From Motilimonas sp. E26 (GTDB lineage Bacteria > Pseudomonadota > Gammaproteobacteria > Enterobacterales > CBDFNC01): a DNA stretch of 64,000 nucleotides. The position numbers were made by a program, and so were the translations under genes. The DNA lies in assembly GCF_021278025.1 (NCBI RefSeq), contig NZ_JAIBHJ010000005.1:178777-242776 (forward strand), in the 5' to 3' direction. Below are positions 1 to 8,986 of the stretch, in pieces; within the stretch, counting starts at the first letter, position 1; the number at the start of each line of letters is the position of its first letter. The notes beneath the pieces are model-generated. The model ran no database searches and was not told where the DNA came from. It saw only the letters and a list, made by a program, of their open reading frames with translations.

Positions 1-614
1 GGGCGTAATTTGTATACCTGATTAAAAATAGTTTTAGGCTCTGGAATATAACCCAAGGAAAAATAGTCCGAGATGGCTTCAGGACAAAGCTCACGAGATA
101 AACCTGGATGCACTTGTAACGCTTTTAGTTCACTGCCAAACACCAGTTCGCCAGAGGCTAGCATAGAATAATACAGCGGCTTAATACCCAGTCTATCTCG
201 GGCTAAAAATAACTGTTGCCGCGTTTGGTCCCATATGGCAAAAGCAAACATCCCTCTTAACTTCGGGACAACCCCCGCGCCCCAAACTAGCCAGCCTTGT
301 AAAATCACTTCCGTGTCACTGTGGGTGCTAAAGCAACAGCCAAGTTTGATTAACTCTTCACGTAATAGCTGATGGTTATAAATTTCACCGTTAAACACCA
401 AACATGCTTGCTGATCGGCGCTAACCATTGGTTGCTGCCCAGATGCCACATCAATAATCGACAGACGCCGGTGGCCTAAACCGATAGCCGAAGCGAAATA
501 AACGCCGCCTTCATCAGGACCGCGATGGAATTGAGCTTGGTTCATGGCTCTAATTAATTGCGGATCGACATCACCACAACCTTGTGAATCAAATATCCCT
601 GCTATTCCGCACAT
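1..614 (-). CDS. Asparagine synthetase-like amidotransferase, XrtA-associated (partial)
   Basis: The coding sequence runs off the left edge, so only about 204 N-terminal residues are present. It starts MCGIAGIF, so Cys2 is the expected nucleophile of a class II glutamine amidotransferase. The RGPDEGG, GHRRLSI, NGEIYNH and SDTEV segments are typical of the asparagine synthetase B glutaminase domain. Position next to exosortase A and its glycosyltransferases fits the 'exosortase A system-associated amidotransferase 1' family, which is thought to amidate a sugar or peptide part of the exopolysaccharide. The synthetase half lies outside the window, so a plain asparagine synthetase cannot be excluded. 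Confidence 0.85.
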   Translation of the reverse strand, partial: MCGIAGIFDSQGCGDVDPQLIRAMNQAQFHRGPDEGGVYFASAIGLGHRRLSIIDVASGQQPMVSADQQACLVFNGEIYNHQLLREELIKLGCCFSTHSDTEVILQGWLVWGAGVVPKLRGMFAFAIWDQTRQQLFLARDRLGIKPLYYSMLASGELVFGSELKALQVHPGLSRELCPEAISDYFSLGYIPEPKTIFNQVYKLR

Positions 615-702
615 ACCGCCTCCAGACTAAGCTTGCTACTAATGCTTAAGCCTATTTAGTGAGTCCAACTTGTTTTCTCTCTTGCTATATTTTGACTAAG
701 CA

Positions 703-1914
703 CTAACTTCTCGACTTACTTGATTTCACTTCGCGCGGCGGCGCCACACAAGGTAAAGACTTAGGGTGATGGTGCTGCGCTAATAAATCATGGTAGAAGC
801 GAGTGTATTTTGCCACCATCGCCGACAGAGAAAACTCATGCTCAACCCTAAGCCTAGCTGCTTCTGCATGTTTTAACAGCAAAGTCGGACGCAATAAGTA
901 ATTCAACATGGCACGCTCTAAATCGGCATCATTATCAGACTCGACTAAGGTACCCGTTTTACCATCGACAACCAGCTCGGCATTACCGCCGACATCAGTA
1001 GCAACCACAGTTTTACCCGCGGCCATGGCTTCCAAAATCGTATTGCAAATACCTTCTCCAAGTGAGGGCAACACAAACAAATCCATACAATGCAGCCACT
1101 TATTAATGTCATCTTGCTGGCCAAGAAAAATCACAAATTGCGTTAAATGATGCTCCGCCACAAACGCCTTAAGCATCTCTTCACACTCACCACTGCCAAT
1201 AATTAGCAAGCGTACTTTTTTGCCATCACTTGCTGGATTATCAAGTAAAGAAGAAAAAGCCCGGAGTAAAAGTAACTGGTTTTTTACCAGTGCTAAGCGG
1301 CCGACCGTACCAATCACAAAGCAATCTTTATCCACCAGCTCTTCCGGCAAAATTAAATGTTTCGCTGCTGGCTGAAAGCGTTCAGTATCAACACCATTAC
1401 AAATATGACTGATCTTATGACGGCCGATCCCGACGCCTTGAATCAAGTAATCTAGGGTATGTTTTGACAGCGCGATATAAGCATCAACCCAATGGGAGTA
1501 TAGCCAGCGGATAAAACGATACTTTAAACTACCGCCCGTTAAGTCCGTAACGTCCCAACCATGTTCACCATGGCAAGCAAGTGGTCGCGTTGCACACCAA
1601 GCTGGTAGTTGGTATTCCAACGCAGCTAAATTACGACTGTGTACAATATCAGGCTGATGACGCTTCACTAACTGCATAAAACGCCAGTAACAGGACCAAT
1701 CCATGCCCGGCTTTTTATGTAAATCAACCACTTCAACTGGCACTTTAATGCGCTCAATAAAGTCATCATGATCGGTTAAACAGACGATAATATGGCGCAC
1801 CTTATCGGTCGGCATTTGGTTTAAAATATTGACCATGCCATTCTCTAAGCCTCCCGCATAAAATCGATAAACCACATGCATAATCAGAGGCCTAGCATCA
1901 TTATCCATTTTCAT
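703..1914 (-). CDS. GT4 glycosyltransferase, PEP-CTERM/XrtA system-associated (Stp2-like)
   Basis: A 403-residue GT-B fold glycosyltransferase. The N-terminus (HVVYRFYAGGLENGMVN) is the donor-independent Rossmann half. The C-terminal half has the GT4 signature LPSLGEGICNTILEAMAAG followed by VVATDVGGNAELV, where the Glu residues bind the nucleotide sugar. It probably adds a sugar to the lipid-linked exopolysaccharide unit in the cytoplasm. I start it at the ATG at 1914 because AAGGAG lies 7 bases upstream; an upstream in-frame TTG has no such site. The start overlaps the end of xrtA by 14 bp, indicating translational coupling. Donor and acceptor are unknown. Confidence 0.88.
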   Translation of the reverse strand: MKMDNDARPLIMHVVYRFYAGGLENGMVNILNQMPTDKVRHIIVCLTDHDDFIERIKVPVEVVDLHKKPGMDWSCYWRFMQLVKRHQPDIVHSRNLAALEYQLPAWCATRPLACHGEHGWDVTDLTGGSLKYRFIRWLYSHWVDAYIALSKHTLDYLIQGVGIGRHKISHICNGVDTERFQPAAKHLILPEELVDKDCFVIGTVGRLALVKNQLLLLRAFSSLLDNPASDGKKVRLLIIGSGECEEMLKAFVAEHHLTQFVIFLGQQDDINKWLHCMDLFVLPSLGEGICNTILEAMAAGKTVVATDVGGNAELVVDGKTGTLVESDNDADLERAMLNYLLRPTLLLKHAEAARLRVEHEFSLSAMVAKYTRFYHDLLAQHHHPKSLPCVAPPREVKSSKSRS

Positions 1915-3490
1915 TGGCAAGCTCCTTGGCAAAAACTCTGGCGCGACTTTGATTGATTGGTTGCGCCAACCAACGCCACAGCTCAGTTTGGTGAGTACGA
2001 AGAAAATCCATCACTAGCTGACGATCATTTTGTTGCTCCACAGCAATGGCCACCACTTGACCAGACGAATAACCAAAAGGCGCATTCAACAGTTGGTTCA
2101 ATTTAGTAGAAAAAGCTCCTAATGATTGATAAGAACCAACCTGATACCAATAAAACACACTGATGCTGTGTTGGCCGTTTGCGAGTTTCAAGCGCCTAGT
2201 TACCAACTCCTGCTCACCAAAACTAAAGCGCTGAATATCCTGATCTTGCAATTGCCACAATTTTGCATCGTAGAAAATATTACTGACATTAATCAGCTCC
2301 TTTCCCTGGTGTTCAGTATGATAATAAGCACTGAAAAGACTCAGTGAGGCGGACGATTTTTGGTAGTCTTGCTGCCAAGTCACATCAGCATTGGGAAACT
2401 CAGCCCGCCAAGTACTAAAATTGGCATTTATTGGCCCCTGCCAGCCTCCAGCGCTCGCAGGAAGAGCGTTAGCCTGTAATGCAATTTGCTGTTTGTCTTG
2501 CCCATATTGCCGCGACCATTGACCATGTAGAGCGAAAGCAACAAAACCGACAGCAACCAAAGTTAGCGGTAAAAATTGTCCAGGTCCTTTTAACGAGTGA
2601 CACTTAGCGCCAATACTAATACTGGCCGGCTTAAGCTCGGCTGGCTCAGAGAACCACCAACCAATAACAAATAGCACGGCGATCAAAAAAGAGAAGAAGA
2701 ACCAACCATAAATTAGATGATCAATATCACCAGCAATGCGCTGATCCACAAAGTGGTAAATCATAATAATCGACCATGCACGCAAACCATTAGCGATGAT
2801 GGGCAATACAATCGACAGCAGCACAAACAACAGCCGCTTGTAATAACGGGTAAAATGGATATAGGCAAACAAGCAACCCAAGCTTAGGGCAGCCAATAAG
2901 TAACGAATACCACTGCAGGTCCAAGCCACTTCAAACCGAGTCCCAGGAATAAAGATAAACATCCCTTCTTGATACACAGGCACACCACTAAAACGCAGTA
3001 AATACACGGTCATCTCTGCCGTCACATATTGTAATTTGGGAATTAAGAACTCACCAAATGGCAAAGCAAAAAACACAAATAACAAAGGGAACAAGATCAC
3101 TCGACACACTTGATTACCAAATGTTAGCCACACTAAGCTTGGCAGCATGGCCAGCACTGCAAATTGCTCCATCACTTGGATACCCAAACGTATCGCAACC
3201 AACCACAGCACAAACAGCCCAATGAGTAGCAATAAAGACCAAGGCTGAGTAGCGACGCTGACACAGCTTAATTGAAACCGCTTTTGCCAGATCAAATATA
3301 AACAAATAGGCAAAATGAAAAAGCAGTGGGCAAACGTTTCTATGCTATGCCAAATATGCACCATATTGAGCAAGGTAGAATAAAAAGAGACACTCCATAA
3401 CAGCAATAGCCCAGCGAAACACGCACTTCGTAACTGTTGCTGGGGCCGACTAAGCGTTAGCTCGTGTTGGTCAACTCCAGAGGCAGGCAT
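1901..3490 (-). CDS. xrtA: Exosortase A with C-terminal EpsI domain
   Basis: A 529-residue integral membrane protein. About eight hydrophobic segments fill residues 22-290 and contain the exosortase catalytic set: Cys192 in AWTCSGIR, Arg237 in NGLRAW and His258 in DIDHLIYGW. Exosortases are predicted transpeptidases that cut PEP-CTERM proteins at the membrane and hand them to an exported polysaccharide. The C-terminal 210 residues (after about 310) form the periplasmic EpsI-like domain often fused to exosortase A. ATG at 3490 is preferred over GTG at 3493. It starts 6 bases after the stop of the upstream glycosyltransferase gene, with a G-rich run just upstream. No PEP-CTERM substrate gene is visible in this window. 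Confidence 0.95.
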   Translation of the reverse strand: MPASGVDQHELTLSRPQQQLRSACFAGLLLLWSVSFYSTLLNMVHIWHSIETFAHCFFILPICLYLIWQKRFQLSCVSVATQPWSLLLLIGLFVLWLVAIRLGIQVMEQFAVLAMLPSLVWLTFGNQVCRVILFPLLFVFFALPFGEFLIPKLQYVTAEMTVYLLRFSGVPVYQEGMFIFIPGTRFEVAWTCSGIRYLLAALSLGCLFAYIHFTRYYKRLLFVLLSIVLPIIANGLRAWSIIMIYHFVDQRIAGDIDHLIYGWFFFSFLIAVLFVIGWWFSEPAELKPASISIGAKCHSLKGPGQFLPLTLVAVGFVAFALHGQWSRQYGQDKQQIALQANALPASAGGWQGPINANFSTWRAEFPNADVTWQQDYQKSSASLSLFSAYYHTEHQGKELINVSNIFYDAKLWQLQDQDIQRFSFGEQELVTRRLKLANGQHSISVFYWYQVGSYQSLGAFSTKLNQLLNAPFGYSSGQVVAIAVEQQNDRQLVMDFLRTHQTELWRWLAQPINQSRARVFAKELANENG

Positions 3491-3496
3491 CACCAG

Positions 3497-4684
3497 CTAC
3501 CCCCCCGCCTGAAAAATTAGCTTGTCTAGACGGGCAAAACTAGTCTGCCAACTAAAGTTATCCTCTATCCAGCGTCTAGCTTGCACTTCTCCACTCGAGT
3601 CTAAGTGTTCAATGCAATGATTTAAAAACTCCTCTTCGTTGTCGGCAACATAAGTACATGGCATCAGTCCAATCCCCGTAAAAGCATGGCTACTGCCCAC
3701 CACTTTTTTGTCCATTGCCAGGGCTTCTAACACCTTGTTTTGGATACCGCGACTGATCCTAAGGGGGGCCACAACTAAACGGGCATATTTCAAATAAGGA
3801 CGAACGTCAGGCACCTTGCCCGTAACCACTATGCCAGGGAGTTGAGCTAATTTAAGAATGCTTTTACTGGGGTTTGAGCCAACGATATAAAACTTAGCCT
3901 CGGGTTGATGGGCAAGCACGCCAGGCCAAACATGTTGAACAAACCAAACGACACCTTCAACGTTAGCCCAATAATCCATCGCCCCAGTAAAAACAACCAC
4001 CGGCTCACCCTGCTTAAAAGGAGAGCTAACGTCCACCACAGCAGGGTCAAAATATTGAATATCAACCCCATTTTGCACCCAGTTAACCTCTTGTTGAGCA
4101 CTGCTAGGTTGCCTATTTTGAAAGTCATCCGCTTCATTTTTAGATACGAATAAGCTTAGATTGAAAGCACTAGCAACCTGTGCCTCATACCTTGCTAACG
4201 CGTTGAATTCACGTCGATATAACCAAGACATAATGCCACTGGCTTGATTCGCGTATTGCAACCACTTGTCTGAATCTATATCAACAAAATCCATCACCCT
4301 AAATTGATTAGCATCATCAACATATTGCGCCATCACAGACGAAAAAGTCAGCACCTTGATACCGGGGCATTCTTTAATGACTTGCTCAACCCAAGCTCGC
4401 ATTTGCTGGCTTTGATAATACACTAAGCTCAATGGTCGGCCGTCTAACATGGCTCTTAAGCTTGCCACCTTATGCCAAAGAGGGTGGCGCTTTACCAAAC
4501 AACAATCAGCCAAATCTTCTGCGATTATTCCTTGATATTGCCAATCATCAGGATCATCAATAAAAGCACCTAACAACACTTGATATCGCTGCTTTAAATA
4601 TTGCAACCAATGATAAGATCGGATCTTATCGCCCTTATTAGGCGGATAAGGAACGCGATGGCATAAAAACAGAATTTTTTCCAT
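3497..4684 (-). CDS. GT4 glycosyltransferase, PEP-CTERM/XrtA system-associated (Stp1-like)
   Basis: A 395-residue GT-B glycosyltransferase. It begins MEKILFLCHRVPYPPNKGDKI, the typical opening of the TIGR03087-type family found beside exosortase A. The C-terminal donor-binding region contains VVVFTGAMDYWANVEGV, FYIVGSNPS and VAPLRISRGIQNKVLEALAM. Family knowledge places it in assembly of the exopolysaccharide repeat on the cytoplasmic face. Its start codon shares one base with the stop codon of the FemAB-like gene, and the xrtA start follows 6 bp after its own stop, so these genes are one transcript. The sugar specificity is not readable. Confidence 0.88.
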   Translation of the reverse strand: MEKILFLCHRVPYPPNKGDKIRSYHWLQYLKQRYQVLLGAFIDDPDDWQYQGIIAEDLADCCLVKRHPLWHKVASLRAMLDGRPLSLVYYQSQQMRAWVEQVIKECPGIKVLTFSSVMAQYVDDANQFRVMDFVDIDSDKWLQYANQASGIMSWLYRREFNALARYEAQVASAFNLSLFVSKNEADDFQNRQPSSAQQEVNWVQNGVDIQYFDPAVVDVSSPFKQGEPVVVFTGAMDYWANVEGVVWFVQHVWPGVLAHQPEAKFYIVGSNPSKSILKLAQLPGIVVTGKVPDVRPYLKYARLVVAPLRISRGIQNKVLEALAMDKKVVGSSHAFTGIGLMPCTYVADNEEEFLNHCIEHLDSSGEVQARRWIEDNFSWQTSFARLDKLIFQAGG

Positions 4685-5733
4685 TACCCCAAGTCCTTCG
4701 CCAGCATTGGCCCTAACGCCCTACTTATCGGTAAAGGCAGTTTTTTCCAAGCCTGAATAAACAATTGATACTTAGGGTTATTCGGACTGATATTCGGTAA
4801 TTCTTGGCCATTCACCAGGTAATGTTCGTAAAACAAAGGGGTTGGCTGAAAACCCCAATGCTTTTTATAAGCGTGAGCACCACTGCCGATTTTACTACGG
4901 CCAAAGTCAAACTCTGTCATCCCTTGCTGCTGGGCATGGCACATCAACTGATAATACATATAGTCATTGCTCTTTAGGCTTCTTGCCACATTTGTTCCAC
5001 CGCCATAAAAAGGTAAAACCTGATTTTTATAATAAAAACTAAGTACACTCGACACCGCTTGTTCACCTGAAAAGACCGTCAATATGTCTACTTGACCATC
5101 AAAAACACGCTGCAAGGCTTTGAAATAGGCTTTAGGGAAAACAGGCGTACCTAAGTTTCGGACACTTTCAGAATAAATAGCGAAGAAATTGTCACAATTA
5201 GACTCAATACGGTGGTTTAAGCCGTTAGCCAGCGACTGCCTGACAACTGCACGTTGTTTTTTCTTTATCTTAGCCAAAATGTCTTCGGCTGATGATGCCA
5301 ATGTACAAGAGAAGTTTTCATGACTGGCCTGAGAAGACCAAGTAGGACATTGTGGCTTGCGGTGGCGCAGCTCTAGGCAGTCCACTTTTAACTCTACTGC
5401 TAAGGTTTGTGCCTGCGCTATTAGCAAATCGGCTACCGCCTGACTATTTGCCAACACCCCAGCAGAAACGGCAAAAGGTAGCGAAATAAGTTTATTGCCA
5501 AATAGCCAACTTTTTATTTGAGCTAAAGGCAAAAGCCCGATAATTTCTCCCTGCTCTTCAACCAAGTAGAACCAGCAAGTATGACCATATACATCTTCAA
5601 TCACTTGCTGCCAACCAGATAAGTGAAAAAACTCACCTTCGGGATGCTGCGCAACAAACTGATCCCATCGCTGACGTCGACTACTATCTAATAATAATAT
5701 TTGCACAGACAATTCCCTCGCCTGAACGACCAC
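4684..5733 (-). CDS. FemAB-related GNAT protein, PEP-CTERM/XrtA system-associated
   Basis: A protein of about 349 residues with the FemAB/acetyltransferase fold. Its N-terminal motif HPEGEFFHLSGWQQVIEDVYG and C-terminal segments FYGGGTNVARSLKSNDYMYY and EFDFGRSKIGSG match the XrtA-associated FemAB family. FemAB proteins transfer aminoacyl groups from aminoacyl-tRNA to peptidoglycan precursors. Here the acceptor is presumably a component of the exopolysaccharide, but this is inferred from context. The start is uncertain: GTG at 5733 has no clear ribosome site, while GTG at 5706 has GAGG about 9 bases upstream. It lies between the deacetylase and glycosyltransferase genes of the same operon. 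Confidence 0.85.
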   Translation of the reverse strand: MVVQARELSVQILLLDSSRRQRWDQFVAQHPEGEFFHLSGWQQVIEDVYGHTCWFYLVEEQGEIIGLLPLAQIKSWLFGNKLISLPFAVSAGVLANSQAVADLLIAQAQTLAVELKVDCLELRHRKPQCPTWSSQASHENFSCTLASSAEDILAKIKKKQRAVVRQSLANGLNHRIESNCDNFFAIYSESVRNLGTPVFPKAYFKALQRVFDGQVDILTVFSGEQAVSSVLSFYYKNQVLPFYGGGTNVARSLKSNDYMYYQLMCHAQQQGMTEFDFGRSKIGSGAHAYKKHWGFQPTPLFYEHYLVNGQELPNISPNNPKYQLFIQAWKKLPLPISRALGPMLAKDLG

Positions 5734-5759
5734 ATGGTCTAATAAATTTTAGGCCACTG

Positions 5760-6650
5760 CTAAATAAATGCCTGCTGAGTTTGTACTTGAGTTTGATGGC
5801 TCGGTTTTAAGAATAGCTCATCCATTCGCTGCCATTGATATTGCTTTAGCAAGCGCTCCATACGTGGTTGAGTTTTCTCTAAATTAAGGTAGTGGCGAAA
5901 CTTTGTTTTGCGGCTGATCTGAAACGGCCTTGGCTGCTCTGGGTCTAACTCCCAAGGGTGAATATAAAAAATATAAGGATGCTGCTCCTGACGGTGAAAT
6001 TGACGCAATGCCCAATGCATCAGCATTTCAGGATACAAGCGAAAATAACCACCGCCCCCAATTGGGAAGTTTTTTCCTGCAATTTGTAAGGTTGAAATGG
6101 GGATTTCAAGTAATGCTGGATGAGCCAAAAATGCAAACCTTGGTAGTAACGGCGAGCCATAATGATCATGCTTTACTGGATACACACTGGAGCTGTAACG
6201 ATAGCCCGCTTTTGCTAACACCTTATAAGCCCATGGCGTTTGCTGATTAAACGAGAAACTTGGTGCACGATAACCTTTAACTTCTTGCCCCGAGATGTCT
6301 TCCAATAAGTGCTTACTACGCACAACATCACTAACAAATTCTTGTTCAGTTAAGGTATTAACACGTTGATGGTCATAACCATGACTCGCAATTTCATGGC
6401 CCGACTTCGCAATGGCTTGCACAACATCAGGATAACGTTCTGCAATCCAACCTAAGATAAAAAAAGTACTTTTTACTTGGTAGCGCTCAAATAAGGTTAA
6501 TAATCTATCAGTATTGGCTTCGATGCGACACTCAAACCGCTGCCAGTCTGCACGATCACTACATCCCTCAAAAGCCGAAACTTGAAAATAATCCTCTAAA
6601 TCAACGGTCATCGCCGATGCCAATGACGATTCACTGCAACTAGATGCCAT
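5760..6650 (-). CDS. Polysaccharide deacetylase, XrtA-associated (NodB/DUF3473)
   Basis: A 296-residue carbohydrate esterase 4 protein. It shows MTVDLEDYFQVSAFEG near the start (first catalytic Asp pair), STFFILGWIAERYPDVV, the metal-binding SHGYDHQRV, and YRAPSFSF. C-terminal YFRLYPEMLMHWALRQF and YIHPWELDPEQPR belong to the DUF3473 extension seen in the PEP-CTERM family. It probably removes N-acetyl groups from the exopolysaccharide. I start it at the ATG at 6650, which overlaps the stop of the upstream sugar transferase in a TAATG arrangement. A longer reading to 6674 would intrude into that gene. Confidence 0.9.
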   Translation of the reverse strand: MASSCSESSLASAMTVDLEDYFQVSAFEGCSDRADWQRFECRIEANTDRLLTLFERYQVKSTFFILGWIAERYPDVVQAIAKSGHEIASHGYDHQRVNTLTEQEFVSDVVRSKHLLEDISGQEVKGYRAPSFSFNQQTPWAYKVLAKAGYRYSSSVYPVKHDHYGSPLLPRFAFLAHPALLEIPISTLQIAGKNFPIGGGGYFRLYPEMLMHWALRQFHRQEQHPYIFYIHPWELDPEQPRPFQISRKTKFRHYLNLEKTQPRMERLLKQYQWQRMDELFLKPSHQTQVQTQQAFI

Positions 6651-8047
6651 TACCGAGATCCCTGAGCAAAACAAACAACTTCAATGGTTTGTACAAAGAT
6701 AGCCAAATCAAACCAAAAGTTGCGATGTTTAACGTAATAAAGATCGTATTGTAGTTTCTCTAATGCGTCCTTATCGCAAGCGCCATAGGGGTACTTAAGC
6801 TGCGCCCAACCAGCTAACCCTGGTTTAACATTATGGCGCTCGGCGTAATAGGGTAGCTGAGTACATAAACGCTCAACAAATTCAGGTTGTTCAGGTCTTG
6901 GACCTATGAATGACATTTCCCCCTTTAAAATATTAAATATTTGCGGTAATTCATCGATATGATATTTACGCATAAACTGACCGATTTTGGTGGCACGGCT
7001 GTCATTTTTTGCCGCCCACTGTGCGCCATTTTCTTGAGCATTAACCCGCATACTACGAAACTTAAGTATTTCAAATGGTTTACCGGCATAACCAATACGA
7101 GTTTGACGGTAGAAGATAGGGCCTTTGTCTTCTAAGTAAATGGCCAACATCACAAATAATAATAATGGCCAAAGTAGGCTAATGATGATCAAAGCTAGGC
7201 CGAGATTAAGCATGTTAGATGCAATACTGCGTATACTGTCAGCACGAACAAAGCCATTAGAATAAACCAACCAGCTTGGATATAGCTGATTAACTGCGAT
7301 TTGACCGGTTTCACGTTCGATAAAATTCAGCACATCCATCACCTCAACACCATATAGCTTACAGGAAAATAAAGCTTGTAATGGGAGATGGCCGCGGCGC
7401 TCGTCACAAGCAACCACTATCTCATCGATTCCGTGTTCTTTGACCATTTGAGTGAGCAAGTTAGGCTGATCTAAATCCATTGGCATTTTTAAATCCCCAA
7501 GCTCGATTTCGTCATCTCCAGCCATAGGCACAAAACCAACGATAGTAAAGCCTTTTTTATCCGCTTCACGGCGCATTCGCTGACAGATAATCTCAGCTCG
7601 CTTCCCAGCACCTATCACGAGCACCTTATGACGGAATGCTTCACCAAACTTTTGTGAGATAACATAACGAAATCCCATTAACATTAATAAAGAAGTAAAT
7701 ATCGACAGGCTGATGGCATGAAAGGAGGAACTGAGAGCGTTGAGGCCGGATAAAGATAAAGCTAATAATAATACCAAACTACAGATAATGATTAAGCGCC
7801 GACTTACTCCCTCGCCATCACAGCGCAGGCGAGGGTTATAGAGACCAAGACTTAACATTAGAATAATTATCACAAAAGGAATGACTAAAGCCTCAATGAG
7901 TACTTGTAATTGATTACTCTGCGCTTCATCGCCATACCAATAGAACCCTGCACTAACAAGCAAAAAGCCAAGATAAACAATAGTTAACTCTGAAATAACT
8001 AAAAGCCGACTCGCTTTACCTGTACTTGCAAATGTGAAAGAACTCAT
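6650..8047 (-). CDS. Undecaprenyl-phosphate sugar transferase, XrtA-associated (EpsB-like)
   Basis: A 465-residue polyisoprenyl-phosphate hexose-1-phosphate transferase, the enzyme that starts a repeat unit on undecaprenyl phosphate. The N-terminal half has four or five membrane segments and a CoA-binding-like Rossmann region (KVLVIGAGKRAEIICQRM). After another membrane segment comes the bacterial sugar transferase domain with EDKGPIFYRQTRIGY, FKFRSM-like EILKFRSMRVNA, KYHIDELPQIFNILKGEMSF and GPRPEQPEFV. The ATG at 8047 is chosen because AGGA lies about 8-9 bases upstream. It is the first gene of the leftward exopolysaccharide operon, transcribed away from the export genes at 8301. Confidence 0.92.
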   Translation of the reverse strand: MSSFTFASTGKASRLLVISELTIVYLGFLLVSAGFYWYGDEAQSNQLQVLIEALVIPFVIIILMLSLGLYNPRLRCDGEGVSRRLIIICSLVLLLALSLSGLNALSSSFHAISLSIFTSLLMLMGFRYVISQKFGEAFRHKVLVIGAGKRAEIICQRMRREADKKGFTIVGFVPMAGDDEIELGDLKMPMDLDQPNLLTQMVKEHGIDEIVVACDERRGHLPLQALFSCKLYGVEVMDVLNFIERETGQIAVNQLYPSWLVYSNGFVRADSIRSIASNMLNLGLALIIISLLWPLLLFVMLAIYLEDKGPIFYRQTRIGYAGKPFEILKFRSMRVNAQENGAQWAAKNDSRATKIGQFMRKYHIDELPQIFNILKGEMSFIGPRPEQPEFVERLCTQLPYYAERHNVKPGLAGWAQLKYPYGACDKDALEKLQYDLYYVKHRNFWFDLAIFVQTIEVVCFAQGSR

Positions 8048-8254
8048 GAGGCGATGTCCTTGTGCCCAACAAAACACTCCTTAAAAGATAGTTGAACTAA
8101 GCCACCTCGTGGGGTCAATAATTGGTCAAATAGCGAACAATTCAAGTTAATGCTGAAATTATTCCCATAAATCCACAACTTAATAAAATATTTAACTACT
8201 ACAACCTGCAATTTTTGCGCGAAGATAAAATCATGAACTATGCTGATAAAAGAT

Positions 8255-8268
8255 GAGGTTATAACCTC
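8255..8268. promoter_or_regulatory. Perfect palindrome in the divergent exopolysaccharide promoter region
   Basis: The 14-base sequence GAGGTTATAACCTC is a perfect palindrome. It sits 33 bases before the export lipoprotein start at 8301, in the 253-base gap between the two divergent exopolysaccharide operons. Such a position suits an operator for a dimeric regulator. No regulator can be assigned: the LacI-family gene at 14266 is a candidate only by proximity. The same half-site appears in a hairpin at 62559-62576. Confidence 0.4.
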
Positions 8269-8300
8269 GACACCATCCACTTGCATAGAGAGAGAAAGCT

Positions 8301-8942
8301 ATGGACAGCATGTTAAAGCAATCCGTATGGCTATATTTTTTCATCATTTTTGGCTTGTTCGGCTGTAGTAACCAAAATAACGCCCCCTTAGCCAGCTCGG
8401 CCACTCTAACCCCTTCACAAACCACGCAAGCCGACCAGTATCAATACCTTATTGGACCAGGTGACAATTTAAATATATTTGTTTGGCGAAATCCTGAAAT
8501 CTCAGGCAGCTTTGTCGTTCGACCTGATGGCATGATAACAACGTCATTGGTTGAGGATATTCCCGTTAGCGGTAAAACTCCTACACAATTAGCAAGAGAA
8601 ATTGAAGAAGTATTAGCAACTTATTTACGAGAGCCCATAGTAACAGTGACAGTAGTAGGATTCAGCGGCCCTTATAGTGAACAAGTTCGAATTGTCGGCG
8701 AGGCAACTGAGCCTAAAGCTTTAAATTATAGTCAATATATGACTGTTCTTGATGTCATGATTGCGGTTGGTGGTTTAACTGAATTTGCGGATGGTAACAA
8801 CACTGCTTTGGTTCGTATTGAGGATGGAAAACAGACCCAATACCGTGTACGCCTTGATGATTTAATCCGCAAAGGAGACGTCAGTGCCAATACCAATATC
8901 CTGCCTGGAGACATTTTAATTATTCCTGAAGCTTGGTTTTAG
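8301..8942 (+). CDS. Polysaccharide export lipoprotein, Wza/PEP-CTERM type
   Basis: A 213-residue outer-membrane export protein. The signal peptide ends in a lipobox, LFGC at residues 19-22, so Cys22 would be lipidated. YLIGPGDNLNIFVWRNPE starts the Poly_export domain, followed by SLBB-type regions around RIVGEATEPKAL and TVLDVMIAVGGLTEFA. It would form the outer-membrane channel for the exopolysaccharide, paired with the Wzz-like protein that follows. GAGAG precedes the ATG by about 6 bases. It is the first gene of the rightward operon. Confidence 0.92.
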   Translation: MDSMLKQSVWLYFFIIFGLFGCSNQNNAPLASSATLTPSQTTQADQYQYLIGPGDNLNIFVWRNPEISGSFVVRPDGMITTSLVEDIPVSGKTPTQLAREIEEVLATYLREPIVTVTVVGFSGPYSEQVRIVGEATEPKALNYSQYMTVLDVMIAVGGLTEFADGNNTALVRIEDGKQTQYRVRLDDLIRKGDVSANTNILPGDILIIPEAWF

Positions 8943-8986
8943 TCTCTATCTTTGATCGATTTAAAACTTTGCCAGGAGGCCGATAA

